From the NCBI RefSeq assembly GCF_029223525.1, contig NZ_JARHTQ010000002.1:549013-613012 (forward strand): 64,000 bases of DNA, written 5' to 3'. Position 1 is the stretch's first letter. Every line of letters starts with the position of its first letter. The translations under genes were made by a program, and so were the position numbers. This DNA is from Streptantibioticus ferralitis (GTDB lineage: Bacteria > Actinomycetota > Actinomycetes > Streptomycetales > Streptomycetaceae). Of the stretch, positions 1 through 8,677 are shown in pieces. The notes under the pieces are model-generated. The model worked only from the letters and a program-made list of their open reading frames with translations, did not search any database and was not told where the DNA came from.

Positions 1-2156
1 GAGCAACCCCGCGGGTACGCGCCGGGCCGCACACCCCGGGTGAGCAGGCGGGCCACCCCCGCGCAGATGCCCAGCCGCGACGGAGCGCTGCAGAGCGCCA
101 GCCATCCGCCGAGGACCACCCACCACGACAGCCGCGGGATGCCCGGCGGCGGGCCCGTCACGTTGTCGAGGGTGGCGAGGGCGAGCAGCCAACGCAGTCC
201 GACGACGGTGAACAAGGCGACCAGGACAAGGGCTTGGACCACACCGGCACGGCGCGGGGTCGGCCGTACGACACGGTCTGCCCGGTGCCGCTGGCCGAGC
301 GTGTCAAGCCGTTCGGCCAGGGCGCACAGGGTCGGGCAGCGGTAGACGTCGGTGACGGAGACGTCCGGGAACCGCTCACGCAGCGCCGAGACCAGCCGCG
401 CCGCGGCGAGGCTGCTACCGCCGAGCGCGAAGAAGTCGGATCCCGCGGTCACCGGCACGGCCAGCAGCCGTCGCCAGTGGCCCGCGAGCCACCCCGTCGT
501 GCCGCCCAAGTCGGCGTCCTTCACCCCGGCTTCGGCCGGTGGCGGCAGCGGCCAGGGCAGTGCCCGGCGGTCGATCTTGCCCGAGGTGCTCGTGGGCAGT
601 TCTTGGATGACGGCGATCCGGGGGACCAGCGGTGGCGGGAGCCTGCCGCGCAGATGATGGCGGGCGGCCGCCACGTCGAAGCGGGAGCGGCCATCGGCCA
701 CCGACTCGTCGGGCACGACGTATCCGACCAGCACCTGGCCCGCTGCCGCGGTGCTGTGTACGGCCGCGGCGGCGGCCCTCACCCCCGGCAGTGCCCGCAG
801 CGCGGTGTCGATCTCGCCCAGCTCAACCCGCCGCCCAGCGATCTTGACCTGGTCGTCGGCGCGGCCGACGAAGGCCAGGCCCTGCGGATCGGCACGCACC
901 AGGTCACCACTGCGGTAGACGCGCTGACCAGGCAGCGCCGGGTGGGTACGGAACGCCTCCGCGTCCCGGACGCCGTCGAGGTACCGCGCGGTCCCCACCC
1001 CGGCGATCACCAGTTCGCCGGTCGCGCCCCACGGCACCGGCCGCCCCTCGGCGTCCACGACCGCGACCTCCCAACCGTCCAGCGGCCTGCCGATGCGCAC
1101 CGGCTCGCCGGGCACCAGCCGGGCGGCGCAGGCGACCACCGCGGTCTCGGTCGGCCCGTAGGTGTTCCACATCTCCCGCCCCGCGCCCAGGCGGTCGACG
1201 AGTTCCTCCGGGCATGCCTCACCGCCGACGATGAGCAGCCGTACCCGGTCAAGCGAGGCGACCGGCCACAGCGCCAGGAGACCGGGAACCGTGGAGATCG
1301 CGGTGATCCCGTGGTCCACCAGCCAGGGCCCGAGGTCAGTGCCCGCGCGGACCAGCGAACGGGGAGCCGGGACCAGACACGCGCCATGCCGCCACGCCAG
1401 CCACATCTCCTCGCAGGACGCGTCGAAGCCCACCGACAGCCCCGCCAGCACCCGGTCACCCGGTCCCAGCGGCTCAGCGCGCAGGAACAGCCGGGCCTCG
1501 GCGTCCACGAGGGCCGCGGCGGAGCGGTGGGTGACCGCGACGCCCTTGGGCTGCCCGGTCGTGCCGGACGTGAAGATGATCCACGCGTCGTCCCCCGGAG
1601 ACGGCCGCCCCGGCCGACGCCCAGCAGCCGTCACACCGGGACAGCGGACGGACATCCCGGCACCGACGACAGCGCGGACACCGGCCTCGGACCAGATCAT
1701 CTCGGCCCGCTCGTCGGGGTCGTCGGCGTCTACCGGCACGTAGGCCGCACCAGCCCACAGCACGGCGAGGATCGCCACGTACAACTCGGCCGTGCCCGAC
1801 GCGACACGGACGCCGACCCGGTCCCCAGGGCCGATGCCCATGTCACGCAGCCTGCCGGCGAACGCGGTCACCTCGGCGAACAGGGTGCGGTAGTCCAGCG
1901 GGGAATCACCGGCGGCCAGGGCCGGGGCGGTGGGGTGCGCCCGCACCGTCGACTCCAGGATGTCCACCAGCGTGCGCGGCGCCGCCGCGGGTACCGTCGG
2001 CCACCGCGCCCCGCCCGGCACGGGAGCGGCCGGTTCACCCTGCGAGCCAGGATTGCGGCCCGTCGGAAGGACACACTTCGATGGCACGTCCGGCAGCCCT
2101 TCGCAGCGGTATCGTGCATCCGTCTCTTCCAGTCTGGCCCCGGCCGGGCACGACAT
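1..2156 (-). CDS. NRPS with A-T and membrane C-terminus (Pls/PosA-like), partial
   Basis: Activates an amino acid as adenylate and loads it on a carrier domain. About 718 codons are visible; the gene runs off the left edge. Seen in order: A3 FTSGTTGQPKGV, A4 FDASCEEMW, A5 NTYGPTET, A7 YRSGDLVR, A8 RADDQVKIAGRRVELGEI, A10 TSGKIDRRALP, then carrier motif DFFALGGSSLAAARL, then two hydrophobic segments and the basic TRGVRPGAYPRG. A-T followed directly by membrane segments is the layout of epsilon-poly-lysine synthetase and its relatives (NRPS terminal-domain family), where tandem condensation-like domains between the membrane helices polymerise the monomer. That part lies outside the window, so the polymerase role is inferred. 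The chosen ATG starts MSCPAGARLEETDARYRC, typical of the family; the upstream SD (GGTGG) is weak. Confidence 0.85.
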   Translation of the reverse strand, partial: MSCPAGARLEETDARYRCEGLPDVPSKCVLPTGRNPGSQGEPAAPVPGGARWPTVPAAAPRTLVDILESTVRAHPTAPALAAGDSPLDYRTLFAEVTAFAGRLRDMGIGPGDRVGVRVASGTAELYVAILAVLWAGAAYVPVDADDPDERAEMIWSEAGVRAVVGAGMSVRCPGVTAAGRRPGRPSPGDDAWIIFTSGTTGQPKGVAVTHRSAAALVDAEARLFLRAEPLGPGDRVLAGLSVGFDASCEEMWLAWRHGACLVPAPRSLVRAGTDLGPWLVDHGITAISTVPGLLALWPVASLDRVRLLIVGGEACPEELVDRLGAGREMWNTYGPTETAVVACAARLVPGEPVRIGRPLDGWEVAVVDAEGRPVPWGATGELVIAGVGTARYLDGVRDAEAFRTHPALPGQRVYRSGDLVRADPQGLAFVGRADDQVKIAGRRVELGEIDTALRALPGVRAAAAAVHSTAAAGQVLVGYVVPDESVADGRSRFDVAAARHHLRGRLPPPLVPRIAVIQELPTSTSGKIDRRALPWPLPPPAEAGVKDADLGGTTGWLAGHWRRLLAVPVTAGSDFFALGGSSLAAARLVSALRERFPDVSVTDVYRCPTLCALAERLDTLGQRHRADRVVRPTPRRAGVVQALVLVALFTVVGLRWLLALATLDNVTGPPPGIPRLSWWVVLGGWLALCSAPSRLGICAGVARLLTRGVRPGAYPRGC

Positions 2157-2626
2157 CCACCCACGCCGACCGGTCACCCGCAGCCGAGCGATGCCGGGCC
2201 CGGCGAGGTGACGATCCCGGCCTTCGCATCCACCCGACCGCGGTCATCAGCCTCCGGACGAATGGCAGCCGGAGGGCAGGGATGTGTCGCCGTCGGGGCC
2301 CGGCAGGAAGAAGACGCCGATCCGGACGCTGCCGGACTGGCCGCCCTGCCAGTAGCCGCGCTTGGGGGCGCGCGAGAAGAGCTTCAGGCGTTGCGTGATC
2401 GCGCCGTTCACACGGTCGGCAGCCGCCTGGCCTTCGTCCGGTTGGGGCGCGCTGCCGAAGGACAGTACGAAACCCGCGGTCCGGTTCTGTACACCCGCAC
2501 CGGGTTGCCGTGAGCGTGGGGCGAGCTGGACAGTGTCCAGCCCAGGGCGAGCAGGACGGCCGCGGACGGGGTGGCGCCGGTACGGGGCGGGGATATCCGA
2601 CGTCGCGAGGCTGTGTGGGGCACTGT
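2157..2626. other. Intergenic region with a possible broken small gene
   Basis: 470 bp between the NRPS start and the GH30 stop. On the minus strand, 2247-2450 reads as plausible coding sequence (AADRVNGAITQRLKLFSRAP, then GYWQGGQSGSVRIGVFFLPG). A second minus frame upstream, about 2490-2623, holds a hydrophobic stretch (PSAAVLLALGWTLSSS). Joining them needs a frameshift near 2470, so this may be a decayed small exported protein. I do not recognise the family. The upstream part must also contain the promoter of the NRPS gene, but no clear -35/-10 pair stands out. Confidence 0.3.
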
Positions 2627-4114
2627 TCACCTCCAGGTGAAGGTCGCCGAGGTCTGCGCGGGCAGGGTGTACGTGAACGTCTGGCCACCCCAGTTGACGG
2701 TGACCGGCTGGTCGGACCCGCTGCTGTTGTAGGCGATCAGTGCCTTGGAGCCGTCGGGGTTGAGCCAGGCCACGTTGGGCACGGCGCTGTTGGCCGTGGA
2801 GTCGATGCGGTACGCGCCCGGGTGCACGAACTTCGTCAGCTGGCCCATGTCGTAGTACTCGATGTTGTAGTCGACCTGCCCGCTGCGGCCGTCGCCGTTG
2901 TGCACGGTGATCAGACCCGTGCAGGTGCCGCAACCGCCGTTGTGCGGGCCCATGTTCTGGTCCACCGCCAGTGACCACTTCACCACCGACTTACCCCAGT
3001 TGCGGGTGTAGTCGATGATGTTGTTCATGTCCTCCTGCTGCTGGTTGGCGATCCAGGTACCGCCGGAGTGCTCGGTGTCGTACGCGTCGGTGCCCGGGTA
3101 CTGGTTGTGCACCGTGCTCTGCTCGGAGACATCACCGCCGTAGCCGTGCCAGGCGAGGCCGCCGAACAACGGGTCGTCGCGTATCGCCGAGTCGTCGACC
3201 GTGGGCGCGCCGTAGGAGCCGTAGCTGTCCCAGTTCCAGTCCAGCGCGAGGACCTTGGTGTTCAGTCCCGCCGCGTGCAGGGCGGGCAGCAGGTCGGTGC
3301 CGGTGAAGTAGTGCAGTCCTGATCCGTTCCACTGCATCGAGGGGTAACCGGAGCAGCAGGTGGGCTCGTTCTGCGGTGTCACGTAGTCGATGTGCACGCC
3401 CTGTGCCTGGTAGGCCTGGATGTACTTGACGAAGTACTGCGCGTAGGCGGCGTAGTACTTCGCCTGCAACCAGCCCTGGTCGATGGCGTCGTTGTCCTTC
3501 ATCCAGGCCGGTGCGGTCCAGGGGGTCGCCAGGACCTTCACATCGGGGTTGAGCGCTTGCGCCTGCTTGGTCAGCGGAAGCACGTCGGCCAGGTCGTGTC
3601 CGATGGAGAAGTGGTTCAGGTTCGGGTCGGTCTGGCCGGACGGCATGTCGTCGAAGGTGTAGTTGTACCGGGCGAGATCGGAGGCGCCCATCGGATTGCG
3701 CAGGAAGTCCAGCCCGATGCCGGAGCCGGGGTCGAACAGCTTGTGCATCACGTCGTCGCGGGTGCTCGCGCTGAGTGCCCCGCTGCTGTTCATCAGCCAG
3801 GCCGCGGTGTCCGTGAACGATGCTCCGGCACCGGTGAACTGCTGGTACTTGGCGCCGTCGTCGATGGAGACCGTCTGGCCGTTGCCGCCGGTTCCGGGAG
3901 CGAAGGCCACGGGAGCCTGCTGCTGCAGTCCACGGGTGACGCTGCGGCCGCCCGAGTCGCTGGTGGTGGTCAGCCAGATGTTGACCTGTTCACCGGTGGC
4001 GTGGGCGGTCGTCGGGCCGGCGAACAGGAATCCGGCGGCCAGCGCGGCTGCCGAGGCGAGCGCTGCGAGGAGTCTGCGCGGGTGGCGAGGGCGGTTGTGG
4101 GGGGAAGTCGCCAT
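2627..4114 (-). CDS. Secreted glycoside hydrolase family 30 (glucosylceramidase/beta-glucanase-like)
   Basis: 495-aa retaining glycosidase. A signal peptide occupies residues 1-40 (twin Arg near HPRR, hydrophobic core ALASAAALAAGFLFAG, cleavage about AHA-TG), so it acts outside the cell. The TIM barrel carries the expected acid/base in TPQNEP (E250) and the nucleophile in DTEHSGG (E348); the last 80 residues form the small beta-sandwich that ends FTYTLPAQTSATFTWR. Family members hydrolyse glucosylceramide, beta-1,6-glucan or xylan; substrate cannot be read here. SD GAGAGG precedes the ATG. It is monocistronic with an AT-rich upstream region (about 4115-4225), unusual against the GC-rich surroundings and likely its promoter. 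Confidence 0.9.
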   Translation of the reverse strand: MATSPHNRPRHPRRLLAALASAAALAAGFLFAGPTTAHATGEQVNIWLTTTSDSGGRSVTRGLQQQAPVAFAPGTGGNGQTVSIDDGAKYQQFTGAGASFTDTAAWLMNSSGALSASTRDDVMHKLFDPGSGIGLDFLRNPMGASDLARYNYTFDDMPSGQTDPNLNHFSIGHDLADVLPLTKQAQALNPDVKVLATPWTAPAWMKDNDAIDQGWLQAKYYAAYAQYFVKYIQAYQAQGVHIDYVTPQNEPTCCSGYPSMQWNGSGLHYFTGTDLLPALHAAGLNTKVLALDWNWDSYGSYGAPTVDDSAIRDDPLFGGLAWHGYGGDVSEQSTVHNQYPGTDAYDTEHSGGTWIANQQQEDMNNIIDYTRNWGKSVVKWSLAVDQNMGPHNGGCGTCTGLITVHNGDGRSGQVDYNIEYYDMGQLTKFVHPGAYRIDSTANSAVPNVAWLNPDGSKALIAYNSSGSDQPVTVNWGGQTFTYTLPAQTSATFTWR

Positions 4115-4227
4115 GGTTGGCCTCTCGGCTGGGGGGAGTAAATGTCATGCACCTGTCGGCCATAGATGTATGACTTACTTCATGGCTTAGTTCGGGTCGT
4201 GATTTAACTCGTGAAGCAATAAGGCGT

Positions 4228-4293
4228 CAACCCTCCTTGCAGACATCAGGAGTTGACGGCGCCCACCCCCCCCGAATGCGGTGGGGTGGGCGC
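4228..4293 (-). terminator. Tandem hairpins after the VIT1 gene
   Basis: A perfect 11-bp stem (arms 4259-4269 GCGCCCACCCC and 4283-4293, 13-nt loop) lies 26 bp past the VIT1-type stop. A second inverted repeat, CGTCAAC/GTTGACG, sits at about 4225-4257. Position fits a terminator for the fur/VIT1 unit that also insulates the GH30 promoter. Confidence 0.7.
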
Positions 4294-4318
4294 TGGTGGA
4301 GTGCGGTGGGTCGGCCGG

Positions 4319-5506
4319 TCAGACCTGGCCCGTGCCGACCGCGTGTCCGATGAAGTAGACGGCCAGAGCGGCGCCTGAACCGACGAGGAGCTGGCGTGCA
4401 CCGGAACGCAGGACTGCCCTGCCGTTGAGCATTCCGAGGGCGGAGCCGACGGTGAACAGCGCGGTGGCGGCCAGCACGACCGTGGCGACGAGCGCGGCGG
4501 TGCCGGAACCGAACAGGTAGGGGAGGACGACCACGACGGCGCCGAGGGCGAAGGCGATGAGGCTGGAGAACGCCGCCGACCACGGTGAGCCGAGCTCGTC
4601 GGGGTCGAGCCCGAGTTCCTCTCGGGCCATGGTGTCCAGGGCGGTGTCGTGGTCCTTCATGATGGTGGTGGCGACGCGCTGGGCCTCGTCGACGCCCAGG
4701 CCCTTGGCCCGGTAGATCAACGCGAGCTCTTCGGCCTCGGCCTCGGGGTCGTCGCGCAACTCCTCGGCTTCCAGGGCGATCTCGCGCTCGTAGGCCTCCC
4801 GCTGGCTGCGCATGGAGATGTACTCACCGGCGGCCATCGAGAAGGCACCGGCGAGCAGCCCGGCGATTCCGGCGAACAGGATGGTCGTGCCCGCCGCACC
4901 GGATCCGGCGAATCCCATGACCAAGGAGGTGTTGGAGACCAGGCCGTCGTTGACACCGAACACGGCGGCGCGCAGCGCGCCGGAGCGGTCGCCGCGGTGC
5001 CAGCGCTCACGCCGGGCGATGCCGCGTCCGCCCTCGTCGGTATCACCCTGCGCCTGGTCGCGTAGTCGGGTCAGTACCCGGGCGTGGGAACGCTCGTCGA
5101 CCGCCATCCCCGGCGCGGCGTCGGGGTCGCCTTCGTAGAGTCCGGCGTCGGCGTGCTCGGCGCGCTCCACGAACGGCAGCACCGCGTCGACGGAGAACCG
5201 GCGGGCCAGGAAGGACAGCAACCTCGTACGCGGTCCGGGCCGGCGGGGTTCGGGGACGTGCTCGCCGAGGGCGGTGAGCTTGTCCGCCCAGTGGGCGGCG
5301 TGCCGTTCCTCCACCGAGGCCAGTTCCAGGAAGATCTGTTGCCGTTCTCCGGTGGCACCGGCGGCGAGTCCCCGGTACAGGGCCGCGCTCTGCCGTTCCG
5401 AGCCGAGCAGATCCCGGAACCGTGCGGCCGCCTGCCGGATCGTACGGGCGTTCCGCTGGTGCGTCTCAGTGTCGTGGGTATCCGTTTGACGGGTCTCGGT
5501 GTTCAT
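4319..5506 (-). CDS. Rubrerythrin/ferritin-like domain fused to VIT1/CCC1 metal transporter
   Basis: 395 aa. Residues about 25-150 form a four-helix diiron-type domain with the paired acidic motifs of rubrerythrins (SERQSAALYRGLA, ASVEERHAAHWAD). Residues about 175-395 are the VIT1 membrane domain (RSGALRAAVFGVNDGLVSNTS, AGEYISMRSQREAYEREI, then three C-terminal helices ending FIGHAVGTGQV). The arrangement matches membrane-bound ferritins of the MbfA type, which bind iron or manganese and export it across the cytoplasmic membrane. SD GGAG lies inside the end of fur, and the ATG overlaps fur by 41 bp, so the two are translated from one message. The Fur-type palindrome upstream of fur should control both. 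The metal is inferred from family and neighbour. Confidence 0.88.
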   Translation of the reverse strand: MNTETRQTDTHDTETHQRNARTIRQAAARFRDLLGSERQSAALYRGLAAGATGERQQIFLELASVEERHAAHWADKLTALGEHVPEPRRPGPRTRLLSFLARRFSVDAVLPFVERAEHADAGLYEGDPDAAPGMAVDERSHARVLTRLRDQAQGDTDEGGRGIARRERWHRGDRSGALRAAVFGVNDGLVSNTSLVMGFAGSGAAGTTILFAGIAGLLAGAFSMAAGEYISMRSQREAYEREIALEAEELRDDPEAEAEELALIYRAKGLGVDEAQRVATTIMKDHDTALDTMAREELGLDPDELGSPWSAAFSSLIAFALGAVVVVLPYLFGSGTAALVATVVLAATALFTVGSALGMLNGRAVLRSGARQLLVGSGAALAVYFIGHAVGTGQV

Positions 5507-6008
5507 CGTGTGGATCTCCTGACCGGTCACCGCGCGGGGGGACGCTCGGTGCCGATGGTGGTTCGCCCGGGGCGTTCGAGGCGTGCTCGTGGAGGCAGTG
5601 CCGACAGGTCCCGCGGAAGATGACCTGTGCCTCGTCGACCCGACCCACGTCGTCGCCCGCGGTGAGGCATGGCTTCGCGCCGACGAGACAGGACACATCG
5701 CTGACCCGACCGCACCTCGTGCAGACGAAGTGGTGGTGCCAGGTGTCGGCGAACTCGTAGACGGCCGCGCCGGGGCCGACGTCCGCGCGCAGTACGACAC
5801 CGAGGTCGGCCAGTACCACCAACGAGTTGTAGACGCTGGTACGGGGAAGTGTGACGCCGTGCTCCCCGAGGTGGGCGTGCACCTCGTCGGCCGTGCGGTG
5901 CCCGCCCATCGACCGCAGCGCATCCGTCACCGCGAGGCGCGGGCGAGTGACTCGCAGCCCGGCCTCCCGCAGCCGCGCCACGGTCTCCTGGGCGGGATCG
6001 CCTGTCAT
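5466..6008 (-). CDS. Fur-family transcriptional regulator
   Basis: 180-aa metal- or peroxide-sensing repressor. The N-terminal winged helix contains GLRVTRPRLAVTDAL and TLPRTSVYNSLVVLADLGVV; the dimerisation half holds the metal motif DTWHHHFVCTRCG, with a second pair CRHC near residue 144, i.e. the two CxxC knuckles of the structural zinc site. The tail past residue 150 is Pro/Asp-rich and longer than usual. Overlap with the downstream VIT1 gene and the operator at 6032-6050 suggest autoregulation plus control of metal export. Whether it is of the Fur, CatR/PerR or Mur type cannot be decided by eye; a catalase, the usual CatR partner, is not adjacent. Confidence 0.92.
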   Translation of the reverse strand: MTGDPAQETVARLREAGLRVTRPRLAVTDALRSMGGHRTADEVHAHLGEHGVTLPRTSVYNSLVVLADLGVVLRADVGPGAAVYEFADTWHHHFVCTRCGRVSDVSCLVGAKPCLTAGDDVGRVDEAQVIFRGTCRHCLHEHASNAPGEPPSAPSVPPRGDRSGDPHDEHRDPSNGYPRH

Positions 6009-6031
6009 TCGCCCTCTTCAGGTCGCTACCT

Positions 6032-6050
6032 ATTTGGACAATGTCCAAAT
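6032..6050. promoter_or_regulatory. Fur-type operator palindrome
   Basis: Perfect 8-3-8 inverted repeat ATTTGGACAATGTCCAAAT, 24-42 bp upstream of the fur ATG and in an AT-rich patch. Size, symmetry and sequence style match Fur/PerR-type boxes. It could also influence the divergent gene at 6331, although that is 280 bp away. Confidence 0.8.
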
Positions 6051-6330
6051 ATACCACTGTCCCGCTCCTACTGAAAGGTCCCATCTGTGCAGTTCGGGAG
6101 GCGTGTGGAGGTGTGTGGGCGGATCCCGGCGCAGCGGCGTCTCGACCCCCACTCGCGACGGCGCCTGTGAAGTGCGCCGCATCACAGGCGAGCAATCTTT
6201 CCAAAAGCATCACAGGGGCTACGCACCGCCTTCGGCAGTGGCCGTTAGCGTTGCTGGCCGCTCGATCCCGCGTGCGATTCAACCGGTCGCCGGCGTCCCT
6301 GGCAGCGCAGTCAACACAGAAAGATCGCAG

Positions 6331-7164
6331 ATGGACTACTGCTCCTCGTGTCGTCGGGTCCTCAATGGAGCCCTGGTGTGTCCAGGGTGCGGCGCCTACG
6401 CCCCGGACATCGCGCCACCCGCCCATCGCCCGCACAGCACGGCGCCGACCGCGATGACCTGGGACGAGTTCCCCGCACCGGCGTCCCACCCGGGCACCCA
6501 TCGGCCCGATCCCGCACCGTTCGGTACCGGGGTGTCCGAGGCGGCCGTCGCCGACGAGCCGGTCGCCGCGTCGTCCAGCGGCTTCGAGGGCACCGCCACG
6601 GGCCAGGGGAGGGCGGCCCGGCGTCGCCAGATGGCCCGTTGGAAGAAGAGCCGGCGTCGGGCCGCGGTCGCGTCGGCCGTCGCGCTCGTCGGCGGCGGCC
6701 TGACCATCGCCGCGCTGCCGTCCGGACCTTCGACCGGCCATGCCCAGGCGGCCACGATGCCGAAGCCGGCAACGCCGGAGTCGGTCCGGCCGGACACCAC
6801 CGTCTCATCAACGGCCCGGCCGGACACCCAGGTTCCGCAGCACCGCGGAACGGATACGTCCTCGCCCGTCACCACCAGTCCACCGCAGCTCACCACCGTC
6901 CAGGCGACGCCCGCCCCGACGATGAGCCCGCAGCCGGACACCACCGTCACTACGCATCCCCCCACGGCGACGAGCCCGTTGCCACGCACCACACCCGCGC
7001 CGACCAACGCAACGCCCGTCTACCACACTGCCGCGCCGGCTCCGCAGACGAACGCGCCCACGTCCACCGACGGCTCCGGCGCGGGTGCGCCGTCGGCGAG
7101 CCCCGCACCGCCAACCGCATCGTCGCCGACGCCCGTGTGCCTGCTCGTCGTGTGCCTCTACTGA
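6331..7164 (+). CDS. Zinc-ribbon, single-pass membrane protein with Thr/Pro-rich outer domain
   Basis: 277 aa. It begins with a zinc ribbon (MDYCSSCRRVLNGALVCPGC, CxxC-x10-CxxC), then an acidic/Pro linker, a basic stretch RRRQMARWKKSRRRA, one membrane helix (AVASAVALVGGGLTIAALPS) and about 150 low-complexity residues dominated by T, P, A and S, ending in the hydrophobic CLLVVCLY. The layout (cytoplasmic ribbon, helix, mucin-like exterior) is that of a conserved Streptomyces protein of unknown function; I believe it is the SCO2400 group. The SD is weak (AGAAAG). An imperfect repeat CTGTGA...TCACAG lies about 140 bp upstream. Confidence 0.75.
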   Translation: MDYCSSCRRVLNGALVCPGCGAYAPDIAPPAHRPHSTAPTAMTWDEFPAPASHPGTHRPDPAPFGTGVSEAAVADEPVAASSSGFEGTATGQGRAARRRQMARWKKSRRRAAVASAVALVGGGLTIAALPSGPSTGHAQAATMPKPATPESVRPDTTVSSTARPDTQVPQHRGTDTSSPVTTSPPQLTTVQATPAPTMSPQPDTTVTTHPPTATSPLPRTTPAPTNATPVYHTAAPAPQTNAPTSTDGSGAGAPSASPAPPTASSPTPVCLLVVCLY

Positions 7165-7309
7165 TGGTGCACCGAGCCAACGCACGCCCGTTTCGGCCGC
7201 GTTGGCGGTGGATACCCGGACGGCCCATGAGGTGTCACGACGTCGCCGGGTGGCTTCGGGCGCCCGGCGACGGATTCGGCGAGCAACGACCGTGAAAGAG
7301 GAGGACCAA

Positions 7310-7798
7310 GTGACAAACGGCTACCCCGAGCGGGACAGGCCACAGATCGATGCCGGACGGCTGTGGGGCGGCGGGTTCGCGACAGCCGTGGTGGCCGGAC
7401 TGCTCACCGAGGTGGGGATCCTGATCGCGCGTGGGCTACTGCACCTGGCGATCTTCGCCCCTGAAGGCGACGGGCTGTGGGGCGATGCCAACACCACCAC
7501 CTACGCGGTGGGGGCCGGTGTCATCGCGCTCGCCGCGACCGGCCTGCTGCACTTCCTGCTCGCGACCACACCGAGCGCCACCGTGTTCTTCGGTTGGATC
7601 ATGGCGTTGCTGACCGTCGTCGCCGTGGTGATCCCCCTGAACGTCATCGGCACCCGTACCGAGTTGATCGCCACCATCGTGCTCAACCTCCTTGTGGGGC
7701 TGGTCGTCACCTCCCTGTTGATCAGTACGGCTGCCGGAGCGCGGGCACGGATGAGGCACCAGTACCGTCAACCCTCCTACGACACCCGCCAGTGGTAG
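7310..7798 (+). CDS. Four-helix membrane protein (DUF6069-like)
   Basis: 162 aa with GTG start; SD GAGGAGG is 4 nt upstream and decides the start. Four predicted membrane helices: FATAVVAGLLTEVGILIARG, YAVGAGVIALAATGLLHFLL, TVFFGWIMALLTVVAVVIPL and IVLNLLVGLVVTSLLISTAA. N- and C-termini are polar. Helix number, length and loop pattern resemble DUF6069 of actinomycetes; no catalytic residues are apparent. Function unknown. Confidence 0.7.
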   Translation: MTNGYPERDRPQIDAGRLWGGGFATAVVAGLLTEVGILIARGLLHLAIFAPEGDGLWGDANTTTYAVGAGVIALAATGLLHFLLATTPSATVFFGWIMALLTVVAVVIPLNVIGTRTELIATIVLNLLVGLVVTSLLISTAAGARARMRHQYRQPSYDTRQW

Positions 7799-7949
7799 AC
7801 GCGATCACCATTGCGTCCACCCCCGCACCCGACAACACATCCCGTCCGAACGGCGGCTGCGCGACCGAGTTGTGCCAGTAGGTGCCGCGAGCCGCCGAGA
7901 TCGCCGAAATCCGCCGCCGGGACACCATCAAGGAGGAGGTCGAACCCCT

Positions 7950-8543
7950 ATGAGCACTCGCTACGAAGTCCGGCTCCACAGAATCGGCCGATGGTGGGCC
8001 GTCGATATTCCCGCACTCACCATCTACACCCAGTGCCGCACCCTGGACGAGGCCGAGGGCATGGCGCGCGACGCCATCGCCGAGGCGCTGCGTATGCCAC
8101 CGGAGACGGTCGCCGTGGACCTGGTGGTACCGCAGATCGCAGCACTGATGCAGAGCGTGCGGGAGGCACGAAGGCGCCGTGCCGCGGCGGCGAGTGCTGA
8201 GGAGCAGGCCGTGGCGGACGCCGTGCGCGCGCTCCTTGAGGACCTGGGGATGAGCCAGGGCGACGCCTGCAGACTGCTCGGGATATCCCACCAGGAGGCG
8301 TCTCAGCTCTCCCCGGCCCGCGGCTCCGGCGAATTCCGTGCCTGGCCCGTGGACCCACTGCCCGCGCCGAGCGCACCAGTGCGGTCCATCCGCGGCGGCG
8401 CCGGGACCACCCGGCCCCTGACCGGCCGTCAGCGCCCGGGACCTGCCAACGGCTCACCCGACGGCAACGCTCTGGTGAGCCCGAAGCGGCACCGCGCCCC
8501 GGTCACCCGCCCGAGCTGGGCCATCGCCGAGGACGACGCCTGA
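7950..8543 (+). CDS. HicB-like antitoxin-domain protein without a HicA partner
   Basis: 197 aa with strong SD AAGGAGGAGG. Residues 1-60 form a HicB-like fold (YEVRLHRIGRWWAVDIPAL, then the helix LDEAEGMARDAIAEAL). Residues about 90-130 contain a helix-turn-helix-like segment (LGMSQGDACRLLGISHQEAS), as in HicB antitoxins that bind DNA. The last 65 residues are Pro/Arg-rich and probably disordered. A HicA toxin normally sits just upstream; the 151 bp there hold only a 23-codon GTG frame ending in an ATGA overlap with this gene, possibly a toxin tail. It may be an orphan regulator. Confidence 0.65.
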   Translation: MSTRYEVRLHRIGRWWAVDIPALTIYTQCRTLDEAEGMARDAIAEALRMPPETVAVDLVVPQIAALMQSVREARRRRAAAASAEEQAVADAVRALLEDLGMSQGDACRLLGISHQEASQLSPARGSGEFRAWPVDPLPAPSAPVRSIRGGAGTTRPLTGRQRPGPANGSPDGNALVSPKRHRAPVTRPSWAIAEDDA

Positions 8544-8677
8544 CGGAGCGGCGCTGGCTGCCGCGGGGCGAACAAGGGGCGTCACTGCGCCGCTTGGGCA
8601 CACCAACGCGATGGCTTACGCGCTATCCCACGGTCCCGGGGGGGCCGGAGCCCAACCCCGGCGGCGCGGACGAGACG

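Noticed and set aside
234..2513. 759-codon plus-strand open frame
   Set aside because: It is antisense to the NRPS A-T region, is Arg/Pro/Gly-rich with no domain, and is open only because of GC-rich codon structure on the other strand.
6180..6205. CRP-like TGTGA...TCACA repeat
   Set aside because: Spacing is 11 instead of 6 bp and the site is about 140 bp from the next start; too weak to call.
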